The notes under the pieces are model-generated. The model had not been told where the DNA came from and did not search any database. It saw only the letters and a program-made list of their open reading frames with translations. Shown one piece after another: positions 1-5,489 of a stretch of DNA of 6,075 nt (the stretch's first letter is position 1; each line of letters begins with the position of its first letter). The stretch is from Avoscillospira sp045589035 (GTDB taxonomy: Bacteria > Bacillota > Clostridia > Oscillospirales > Oscillospiraceae). The stretch covers positions 1-6,075 of the forward strand of contig JAZNFJ010000029.1 in the NCBI GenBank assembly GCA_045589035.1. The letters run 5' to 3'. The position numbers and the translations under genes are program-made.

Positions 1-172
1 TATCGTCAAAGAAATGAAGCGGCTGGGCTTCGGCGCGGTCATCACCGCAGACTGCCACGACCGAAATTATCTGGAATGCCACAGAGAAGAAACCAAAGAA
101 CTGCTGAAAGCCTGCGGTTTCAAGGAACATTGGGTGCTGAAACCCTCCGGTTGGACGGCACAGGCACTCTGA
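1..172 (+). CDS. PHP-domain phosphoesterase, histidinol-phosphatase-like (C-terminal end only)
   Basis: This is the 3' end of a gene that begins before the window. The frame read from base 2 gives 56 residues and stops with TGA at 170-172. The visible part contains ITADCHD (visible residues 14-20) followed by an ELLKACGFKE stretch. This matches the end of PHP-family metal-dependent phosphoesterases, where a late SDxH-type motif supplies an Asp and a His metal ligand (here visible D17 and H19) and is followed by a helix ending in 'LLKxxGFKE'. In characterised members the fold hydrolyses phosphate esters such as histidinol phosphate; the substrate here cannot be told from the fragment. There is no his gene nearby, so a role in histidine synthesis is not supported by context. 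Its stop codon lies inside the SD of the following regulator gene, so the two are probably co-transcribed. Confidence 0.7.
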   Translation, partial: IVKEMKRLGFGAVITADCHDRNYLECHREETKELLKACGFKEHWVLKPSGWTAQAL

Positions 173-176
173 GGGA
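171..176 (+). promoter_or_regulatory. Ribosome binding site that fixes the AraC start
   Basis: GAGGGA lies 7 nt before the ATG at 184 and overlaps the TGA (170-172) of the PHP gene. It supports a start at 184. The alternative in-frame ATG at 76 would only translate the PHP tail out of frame. The overlap suggests translational coupling of the two genes. Confidence 0.7.
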
Positions 177-183
177 CCGATCT

Positions 184-1020
184 ATGCGTGATTTCACAGA
201 CATATCGTGCACCAGTAAAGAATACGGGTTTTCTTATATACACAGCACAAACCGCGGCGATCAATATTCCGCATCTCACATAGACAAGAATTTGTTTTCT
301 GTTTTTATGCTTTTGGATGGGGAACTTGATTATGTGATCGAGGGCAACCGTCTGCCTATCCGCCCCAATGATATCGTGCTGGTCAGCAACAACGAGCTGC
401 ATCACAGCATCATCAAAGACGGCTGTGAATGTAATTTCATCCTGCTGATGATCGATCTGGATTTTTTCATCAAAAACAACTGCACCGATTTTGCCGATAT
501 GGTATTCCACCGTGTCCAGGGAAGGGACAATGTCATTCCGGCCGACCGATTGAAGGGCAGCCGCATTTACGATATTTTCCAGCGGCTGGATACCTATGTC
601 GGGGAGAACCCGGTGTGCCTGCCTGTGGTAAAAAGCGTGATCATCGAGCTGCTGTATAACCTGAACAAGCAGGTTTCCGCCCCCCACAAGTCCATTTATC
701 AGCAAAAGAACATTAAGCAGATCGTCGAATATATCAACGACCATCTGACGGAGGATCTATCCCTGGATGTGATCGCAGGGAAATTCTTTCTGACAAAACA
801 GCACCTGTGCAAAACCTTTAAAAAGCACACCGGTTTTACCGTCAACAAATACATCTCCTACAAGCGAATCGTGCTGGTGCGGGAGCTGTATTCCAACGGT
901 CTCTCCCTTTCGGAGGCTTGCGAGCAGGCAGGATTCAGCAATTACTCCTGCTTCTACCGCGCATATTCCAATATTATGAACGAGCCGCCCCGCAAGAGTC
1001 TTTCAAAAATCAATTCGTAA
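184..1020 (+). CDS. AraC-family transcriptional regulator with N-terminal cupin sensor domain
   Basis: The gene encodes 278 residues, the usual size for a one-component AraC/XylS regulator. Residues about 30-95 read like an AraC-type cupin ligand-binding domain: a 'GELDYVIEGN...IRPNDIVLVSNNELHH' pattern of short beta strands with a Gly-rich turn and a terminal His pair. Residues about 175-275 form the DNA-binding domain with two helix-turn-helix units. The first is at about 190-213 (LSLDVIAGKFFLTKQHLCKT). The second is at about 240-263 (SLSEACEQAGFSNYSCFYRA), carrying the family's 'A...GFSN.S.F.R' signature. The closing segment, normally 'GxSPxxYR', is NEPPRKSL here. Family knowledge suggests a sugar- or glycoside-responsive activator. 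It follows the PHP gene directly and ends 19 nt before the shared terminator hairpin. The nearest plausible target is the divergent control region at 2190-2397; that link is inferred from context only. Confidence 0.93.
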   Translation: MRDFTDISCTSKEYGFSYIHSTNRGDQYSASHIDKNLFSVFMLLDGELDYVIEGNRLPIRPNDIVLVSNNELHHSIIKDGCECNFILLMIDLDFFIKNNCTDFADMVFHRVQGRDNVIPADRLKGSRIYDIFQRLDTYVGENPVCLPVVKSVIIELLYNLNKQVSAPHKSIYQQKNIKQIVEYINDHLTEDLSLDVIAGKFFLTKQHLCKTFKKHTGFTVNKYISYKRIVLVRELYSNGLSLSEACEQAGFSNYSCFYRAYSNIMNEPPRKSLSKINS

Positions 1021-1039
1021 AGTGCTTTCGCAAACAAAC

Positions 1040-1072
1040 AAAAACGACCTGATTGAAAATCAGGTCGTTTTT
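1040..1072. terminator. Bidirectional intrinsic terminator between convergent genes
   Basis: A perfect inverted repeat pairs 1040-1054 with 1058-1072 around a 3-nt GAA loop; the loop may open to 5 nt. The GC-containing core is CGACCTGATT. The stem is flanked by an A-run on the left (1040-1044) and a T-run on the right (1068-1072), so either strand yields a hairpin followed by a U-tract. It sits in the 62-nt gap between the AraC stop (1020) and the dehydrogenase stop (1083, minus strand) and can end both transcripts. Confidence 0.9.
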
Positions 1073-1082
1073 GCTGTTTGTT

Positions 1083-2189
1083 TTATTTCTTGCCGGTGCG
1101 AACGTAGGTCAGCAGGGAGTCCTTGTTCATGCCTGCGATACCCAGCTGCTCCAGGCTGCGGCCTTCCTTACGCCAATCCTTCTCGTGAACGACATTGATA
1201 ATATCAATAAAGCCGTTGGTGAGGGGCATGGGAATGCCGAGCATTTCTGCGATGGCAGCCCAGGGCACCAGACCGTAAGGAATGTCCTCGGTGAGGTAGC
1301 GGCTGTTAATGTCATTGGGGCCGCAGATGGGGGTCAGACCGATGGAGCCATGGCCTTCCTTGTAGAGATCCTGCCAGGTCCACTGATAGTCAGCGGGACG
1401 GCCTGCAAAATCCTCCATGGGGCGGAGATTGTAGCCCAGAACGTCGCCGATGGCCTTGCGTTCCTTGACCATGGCAATGTTCAGACGGCAAGCAGAGGGC
1501 GTCCAGCCCTGCTCATACAGGAAGAAGTTGACATGGGGGCTTTCAATGTTGGAAATGTTGAACAGCACGGGGCCTGCATGCCAGTCGGGATTGACGATGG
1601 CCAGACCGCACTCCAGAACATCGGTGTAGATCTTTTCGAAGGGGAAGAGGTCCTCGCGCATTTCGTCGATCAGCTCAGGACCCTTTTCAGCAGGCAGGAA
1701 CGCAATGTTAATGGGATTTCTGCCGAACACATTGACCGTATCAGAGCCCTTTTCCACCAGACGGGCATCGTAAGGCAGGTTGTTGGCATCGGCAAAGATG
1801 GGGCAATCGTCGCCATCCAGTTCCTTCTTCAGAACCAGCGCAGAAAATGCACCGGGATAGGTCACAACGATCTGATCCTTGTGCACATGGCCCTTCAGGA
1901 GCTTTGCATAACCGCTGTGGGCAAATGCAGGTGCAACGATGCAGATGTAATGGCAGCCTTCCACAGCTTCTGCGATATTGTCTGTCACCATGTTCAGTTC
2001 CACAGGACCCTGCAGTTCGGGAATGTTGCCCTTCAGCTTGATGGTCTTGGTTTCAAAAACCTTCTTCATGTTGTTTTTGAACTGGGGCATTTCGTACATG
2101 TTTACGGTATGTCCCTTGAGGGAGAATTCCGCAGCCATGGTGTGTGCGCCGTTACCGCCGCCCAGCACAGCAATTTTCTTGGGAGTCAT
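1083..2189 (-). CDS. NAD/NADP octopine/nopaline (opine) dehydrogenase family protein
   Basis: The protein has 368 residues, typical of the family. The N-terminus is a Rossmann fold with a dinucleotide-binding loop, KIAVLGGGNGAHTMA (residues 5-19). The C-terminal half, from about residue 190, fits the octopine/nopaline dehydrogenase domain: NPDWHAGPVLFNISNIE (about 200-216), in which H204 corresponds to the family's catalytic His, then NSRYLTEDIPYGLVPWAAIA (about 295-314), and a closing EGRSLEQLGI (about 342-351). Family enzymes reversibly join or split an amino acid and a 2-oxo acid via NAD(P)H, and many bacterial relatives have unknown substrates. The segment RLNIAMVKER (235-244) appears to lack the Asp often present in the 'D.ER' motif; I am unsure of this alignment. 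Start: the ATG at 2189 is preceded by GAAAGGA (complement of 2199-2205) at a 9-nt spacing. The gene stands alone, convergent to the AraC gene and divergent from the rhamnosidase operon. It is soluble, with no signal peptide. The family call is firm; the reaction is unknown. Confidence 0.88.
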   Translation of the reverse strand: MTPKKIAVLGGGNGAHTMAAEFSLKGHTVNMYEMPQFKNNMKKVFETKTIKLKGNIPELQGPVELNMVTDNIAEAVEGCHYICIVAPAFAHSGYAKLLKGHVHKDQIVVTYPGAFSALVLKKELDGDDCPIFADANNLPYDARLVEKGSDTVNVFGRNPINIAFLPAEKGPELIDEMREDLFPFEKIYTDVLECGLAIVNPDWHAGPVLFNISNIESPHVNFFLYEQGWTPSACRLNIAMVKERKAIGDVLGYNLRPMEDFAGRPADYQWTWQDLYKEGHGSIGLTPICGPNDINSRYLTEDIPYGLVPWAAIAEMLGIPMPLTNGFIDIINVVHEKDWRKEGRSLEQLGIAGMNKDSLLTYVRTGKK

Positions 2190-2198
2190 ATGCGTTCA

Positions 2199-2205
2199 TC
2201 CTTTC
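2199..2205 (-). promoter_or_regulatory. Ribosome binding site of the opine dehydrogenase-like gene
   Basis: Read on the minus strand this is GAAAGGA, 9 nt before the ATG at 2189. It supports that start. A second ATG at the complement of 2197-2199 is out of frame and overlaps the SD. Confidence 0.6.
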
Positions 2206-2222
2206 TTTTTATAGATCTCATT

Positions 2223-2251
2223 ATTATATTAAAATAAATATCCTTCATTTT
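2223..2251 (-). promoter_or_regulatory. Candidate promoter for the opine dehydrogenase-like gene
   Basis: A perfect TATAAT -10 box lies on the minus strand at the complement of 2223-2228, about 33 nt before the start codon. At a 17-nt spacing the -35 position reads AAAATG (complement of 2246-2251), a poor match to TTGACA. A good -10 with a weak -35 would fit a promoter needing an activator, such as the nearby AraC protein; that is inference. AT-rich DNA gives chance matches, so confidence is moderate. Confidence 0.4.
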
Positions 2252-2309
2252 CTGCTTAAAAATTAGCATAAACATTGCAAATATTAGTTTTTCAAAAAAG
2301 GAAGCAGAA
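2250..2309. repeat. Inverted repeat, possible operator half-sites
   Basis: TTCTGCTT (2250-2257) and its exact reverse complement AAGCAGAA (2302-2309) lie 44 nt apart in the divergent region. The left arm overlaps the weak -35 position of the dehydrogenase promoter by two bases. The right arm is upstream of the rhamnosidase promoter candidate. AraC-type proteins often bind separated half-sites, but an 8-bp match in about 200 nt of AT-rich DNA could be chance. Confidence 0.25.
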
Positions 2310-2322
2310 TAACATTTTCATA

Positions 2323-2351
2323 TTTACATCTTGCTTTTTCCACCATATCTG
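2323..2351 (+). promoter_or_regulatory. Candidate promoter of the rhamnosidase-epimerase operon
   Basis: TTTACA (2323-2328) matches the -35 consensus at five of six bases. Seventeen nt later lies TATCTG (2346-2351), a weak -10. An overlapping alternative is TTGCTT (2331-2336) with TACAGT (2353-2358) at a 16-nt spacing. Neither pair is strong, consistent with either an activated promoter or an imprecise call. Confidence 0.3.
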
Positions 2352-2371
2352 TTACAGTTAAGGAAAACGAC

Positions 2372-2392
2372 ATGCATCCAAATCTGAGGTGA
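2372..2392 (+). other. Six-codon mini-ORF in the rhamnosidase leader
   Basis: An ATG at 2372 opens a frame encoding MHPNLR and stops with TGA at 2390-2392. It has its own plausible SD, AAGGA (2360-2364), 7 nt upstream. Its stop lies inside the GAGGTGA SD of the rhamnosidase gene, 5 nt before that gene's ATG. It is too short to be judged by composition and may be accidental. If translated, it would deliver a terminating ribosome to the rhamnosidase start. Confidence 0.25.
2386..2392 (+). promoter_or_regulatory. Ribosome binding site that fixes the rhamnosidase start
   Basis: GAGGTGA lies 5 nt before the ATG at 2398. An in-frame GTG at 2389 is part of this SD itself, so it is a poor start, and 2398 is preferred. 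Confidence 0.75.
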
Positions 2393-2397
2393 TTTTT

Positions 2398-4620
2398 ATG
2401 TCCCTTTCCAATTTCTTTATCAAGGCCACGGAGGTCTATACCAACATGGAAACCTCCGTGCCTGCGCCCTATCTCCGTAAGGCTTTTACGGCGGAAAAAG
2501 CTGAAACCGCTAAGATTCAAATCGCCTGCTGCGGCTTCTACCGCCTGTTTCTCAATGGCAAGGAGCTGACCAAGGGTCTCCTTGCGCCCTATATCAGTAA
2601 CCCTGACGACTACATCTATTACGATGAATACGAAGTAGCCGTCGCCGAAGGTGAAAATGTCATCGGTCTTTGGCTTGGTAACGGCTTCCAGAACTCCCCT
2701 GCCGGATACATCTGGGAGTTTGACAAAGCACCTTTCCGCAGCGCACCTCTGGTCAGTCTGAAGCTGACCTTTGGCGATACCTGCATTGTCACCGACAGCA
2801 GTTTTAAGACCAACTGGTCTCCCATTTTCCGGGATGACTACCGCTGGGGCGAGGTCTACGATGCCAGCTTTGCACAGCCCGGCTGGAATCTGCCCGGTTT
2901 TGACGACAGTAAGTGGAAACCTGCCATCGAAGTTTCCGCACCCAAGGGCGAATTGCGTCTTTGCCCCGTCGAGCCCATCCGGGTGGAAAAAGAGCTGAAA
3001 CCCGTGGCGGTTTTCCCCGCCTCCGATGATGGCTATATTTACGACTTTGGCGAATCCAATGCGGGCATCTGCCGCCTGTCCATCACCGCCAGGCCCTATC
3101 AGCCGGTCCATATGCAGTATGCCGATGAACTGAAAGACGGCACCATCTATCTGGACAAAATCTGGTTTGCCTATAAGAATTGGGAGCGGGACAAATTCCT
3201 GGTCCACAAGGACATCTGCGTCTGCAAGGGCGACGGTCCGGAAACTTACACGCCCAGCTTCACCTACCACGGCTTCCGCTATGTAAAGGTCACGGGCATC
3301 ACCCCGGAGCAGGCCACCCCTGAGCTTCTGACTTTCGTGGTGTTCCACACGGATCTGGAGAACAGAGGCGGTTTTACCTGCAGCGACGAAACTGTCAACA
3401 AAATTCAGGAAGCTGCCCGGCGCAGCGACCTTTCCAATTTCCATCACATTCCCACCGACTGCCCCCAGCGGGAGAAACACGGCTGGACCGCCGATGCAGC
3501 CCTCTCTGCCGAGCAGATGCTGCTGAATTTCGGTGCGGAAACCGGCCTTGCCGAGTGGATTCGCAATGTCTGCAAAGCCCAGAATGAGCAGGGCGCATTG
3601 CCCGGCATCGTTCCCACCGGTGGTTGGGGCTTTGACTGGGGCAACGGCCCTGCATGGGACTGTGCCCTCGTGGTCGTGCCCTATTTCCTGTGGAAACTCC
3701 GTGGTGAAACCGCTCTCATAGGTGAAATCGCCCCCCATGTGCCCAAATATCTGGATTATCTCCAAAGCAAAAGGAATGATCGCGGCCTGCTGGCATTTGG
3801 TCTGGGCGACTGGTGCCAAATCTGCAAGGTCAGCCGGGAAGAGCCCATCAAAGCCCCGCTGGAACTGACAGATTCCGTCATCTCCATGGATATGTTCCGC
3901 AAGGCCGCTGCCCTCTTTGCCGCCATTGGAAAAGAAACCGACTATCTGGACAAAGCAGAACAGCTGAAATCCGCCATCCGTGAGCACCTGATCAATTTTA
4001 ACACCATGACCGCCGCAGGCAATTGCCAGACCTCGCAGGCCATGTGCATCTTCTACGATGTGTTCACCGAGGAAGAAAAGCCTGCCGCTTTCGCCCGTCT
4101 GCTGGAACTGATCCACGAACAGGGCGACCATATGGATGTGGGTGTGCTGGGCGGAAGAGTGCTGTTTTATGTTCTCTCCCAGTTCGGTCATACCGACCTG
4201 GCTCTGCATATGATCGCCCGGCCCGACTATCCCTCCTACGGCAATTGGATCGCACGGGGCGCCACCACTCTCTGGGAGGATTTCATTCCCGACAGCGTCA
4301 ATTCCCCCAACCACCATTTCTGGGGTCATGTCAGCGGTTGGTTCATTACTAATCTGACAGGTATCCGTTTGGAGAATCCCAATAAAATCCGCATTCAGCC
4401 GGAATTTGCAACGAATCTGACCTTTGCCGAAGGCTGGCACGAAGTGCCTGCCGGCAAGATCGTTTCCCGTTGGGAGCGGCAGGGCGAAGAAATTCTCCTG
4501 ACCCTCACCGTTCCCGAAGCCGTCACAGCCGAAGCCACCCTGCCTGCAGGCTGGACCTTTGCCGACGGCAAGACCGAAAAGCCCATCACCACCGGCACCT
4601 ATGCCTTGAAGAGAGGTTGA
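2398..4620 (+). CDS. Alpha-L-rhamnosidase, glycoside hydrolase family 78, cytoplasmic
   Basis: The 740-residue protein matches bacterial GH78 enzymes, which remove terminal alpha-L-rhamnose by an inverting mechanism. Residues about 25-190 form the N-terminal beta domain ('CGFYRLFLNG...LAPYISN...GENVIGLWLGNGF'). Residues about 200-320 form a second beta domain, including YIYDFGESNAG (213-223). Residues about 325-660 form the (alpha/alpha)6 catalytic barrel, followed by a C-terminal beta domain. The catalytic-site motif DCPQREKHGWTADA starts at D354, so D354, E359 and D366 fall at the spacing of the three acidic residues of Bacillus RhaB (567, 572, 579). GATTLWED supplies E627, matching the later conserved Glu. 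The active site therefore looks intact. There is no signal peptide, so the substrate must be imported. At 740 residues it is shorter than many GH78 proteins and seems to lack extra N-terminal domains. It is first in an operon; the next gene starts 4 nt after its stop. The exact deoxysugar specificity is inferred from the family. Confidence 0.93.
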   Translation: MSLSNFFIKATEVYTNMETSVPAPYLRKAFTAEKAETAKIQIACCGFYRLFLNGKELTKGLLAPYISNPDDYIYYDEYEVAVAEGENVIGLWLGNGFQNSPAGYIWEFDKAPFRSAPLVSLKLTFGDTCIVTDSSFKTNWSPIFRDDYRWGEVYDASFAQPGWNLPGFDDSKWKPAIEVSAPKGELRLCPVEPIRVEKELKPVAVFPASDDGYIYDFGESNAGICRLSITARPYQPVHMQYADELKDGTIYLDKIWFAYKNWERDKFLVHKDICVCKGDGPETYTPSFTYHGFRYVKVTGITPEQATPELLTFVVFHTDLENRGGFTCSDETVNKIQEAARRSDLSNFHHIPTDCPQREKHGWTADAALSAEQMLLNFGAETGLAEWIRNVCKAQNEQGALPGIVPTGGWGFDWGNGPAWDCALVVVPYFLWKLRGETALIGEIAPHVPKYLDYLQSKRNDRGLLAFGLGDWCQICKVSREEPIKAPLELTDSVISMDMFRKAAALFAAIGKETDYLDKAEQLKSAIREHLINFNTMTAAGNCQTSQAMCIFYDVFTEEEKPAAFARLLELIHEQGDHMDVGVLGGRVLFYVLSQFGHTDLALHMIARPDYPSYGNWIARGATTLWEDFIPDSVNSPNHHFWGHVSGWFITNLTGIRLENPNKIRIQPEFATNLTFAEGWHEVPAGKIVSRWERQGEEILLTLTVPEAVTAEATLPAGWTFADGKTEKPITTGTYALKRG

Positions 4621-4624
4621 TACC

Positions 4625-5488
4625 ATGAAAACTTCCACCGAAATCCATTCCGCCGCCAGACTGGTCGGCGAAGAAAAAGCCATTGAACTCTGCGCCAAAG
4701 CCGGTTTTGAGGGCTGGGATTTTTCCATGTTCGCCACGCGCACCTACCATTGGCCCACGGGCATCTGGCTGGACAGCGGTCATGTCCTGGGCACAGACAA
4801 TTATCTGAAATTCGCCCGGCAGCTGAAAAAAGTGGCGGCGGATAACGGCATCGTCTGCAACCAGTCCCATGCACCCTTCCCCACCAAAGGGCCCGGCTAT
4901 ATGGACTATCTGAAGCGGTCCATCGAATGCACCGCGGAAGTGGGCGGCGAGATCATCATCATCCATCCCGACAATGACAAATCTCCCGAAGCCAATGCAG
5001 AGATTTACGCAGAACTTCTGCCCTTTGCCAAGGAGCACAAGGTGAAAATCGCCACGGAAAATATGTACAACTGGAAGCCGGAGCTGGATCAGGCAGGCTT
5101 TGCCGCCTGCGCCACCGCCGAAAGCTTTGTTGCCCATCTCAATGCCTTGGATGACGCGTATTTTGTGGCCTGTCTGGATCTGGGCCATGCGGAAATAAAG
5201 CCTGCCGGTGACGGCGCTGTGCCCATGATCCGCGCCCTTGGCAGCAAACTGCAGTCTCTGCACATCCACGATACCGACCAGCGCCATGACAACCACCAGA
5301 TCCCCTTCTCTCTGAAACAGGATTTCGGTGCCATGGCAAAGGCGCTGAAGGAAATCGACTACAAGGGCTGGTTCACTTTGGAAGCCGACTCTTACTTAGG
5401 TAAATTCACCGCTGAAACCGCACTGGACGGTCTGAAAGACCTCCATGCCGCCGCCAGAAAAATGGAACTGATGTTCGAGGAGGCATAA
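4625..5488 (+). CDS. Sugar phosphate isomerase/epimerase family TIM-barrel protein (first of a tandem pair)
   Basis: The 287 residues are typical of the xylose isomerase-like TIM-barrel (AP-endonuclease 2) family, which includes tagatose 3-epimerase, IolE/IolI, hydroxypyruvate isomerase and other metal-dependent sugar enzymes. The expected metal-site residues are visible: E145 in ATENMY, D185 and H188 in CLDLGH, H213 in SLHIHD and E253 in FTLEAD. Further conserved positions are H82 (QSHAPF) and H114 (IHP). The start ATG has AGAGG (4612-4616) 8 nt upstream, inside the end of the rhamnosidase gene, indicating a tight operon. The next gene starts one base after its stop. It probably acts on the sugar released by the rhamnosidase or on a linked metabolite. 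Whether it is an isomerase, an epimerase or a lyase (such as a C-deglycosidase-type enzyme) cannot be told from sequence. Confidence 0.88.
   Translation: MKTSTEIHSAARLVGEEKAIELCAKAGFEGWDFSMFATRTYHWPTGIWLDSGHVLGTDNYLKFARQLKKVAADNGIVCNQSHAPFPTKGPGYMDYLKRSIECTAEVGGEIIIIHPDNDKSPEANAEIYAELLPFAKEHKVKIATENMYNWKPELDQAGFAACATAESFVAHLNALDDAYFVACLDLGHAEIKPAGDGAVPMIRALGSKLQSLHIHDTDQRHDNHQIPFSLKQDFGAMAKALKEIDYKGWFTLEADSYLGKFTAETALDGLKDLHAAARKMELMFEEA
5477..5483 (+). promoter_or_regulatory. Strong ribosome binding site for the second epimerase gene
   Basis: GAGGAGG sits inside the last codons of the first epimerase gene, 6 nt before the ATG at 5490. It is the strongest SD in the window and suggests high or coupled translation of the second copy. 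Confidence 0.7.
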
Positions 5489-5489
5489 G

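Larger units (their letters stand above)
2190..2397. promoter_or_regulatory. Divergent control region between dehydrogenase and rhamnosidase operon
   Basis: These 208 nt are far more AT-rich than the flanking genes and hold the start signals of both transcription units. Visible elements are an 8-bp inverted pair (TTCTGCTT at 2250-2257 and AAGCAGAA at 2302-2309), a small palindrome CTGTTACAG (2349-2357), candidate promoters on both strands, both SDs, and a short mini-ORF (2372-2392). I see no riboswitch-like fold, tRNA or other RNA gene here. Confidence 0.65.

Noticed and set aside
76..183. N-terminal extension of the AraC protein from the ATG at 76
   Set aside because: The extra 36 residues are an out-of-frame reading of the PHP gene's tail. 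The ATG at 184 has a well-placed SD and gives the normal family length.
67..744. A 225-codon minus-strand frame across the AraC gene
   Set aside because: It is antisense to the AraC coding frame and has no family features.
1053..2237. A 394-codon plus-strand frame across the dehydrogenase gene
   Set aside because: It is an antisense shadow in codon register. Its start lies inside the terminator hairpin and has no SD; the minus strand encodes a clear opine dehydrogenase-family protein.
2361..2375. Possible catabolite-repression (cre) site around GGAAAACGACATGC
   Set aside because: Only the left half resembles the cre consensus; the right half does not form the expected dyad.
2284..4743. An 819-codon open frame on the minus strand across the rhamnosidase gene
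   Set aside because: It lies in exact antisense codon register with the GH78 gene and is open only because that gene lacks TTA, CTA and TCA codons. The translation has no recognisable domain, while the sense frame has intact GH78 motifs and a good SD.
4586..5296. A 236-codon minus-strand frame across the first epimerase gene
   Set aside because: It is an antisense shadow in codon register, ended by chance codon choice; the sense protein is clearly a TIM-barrel family member.
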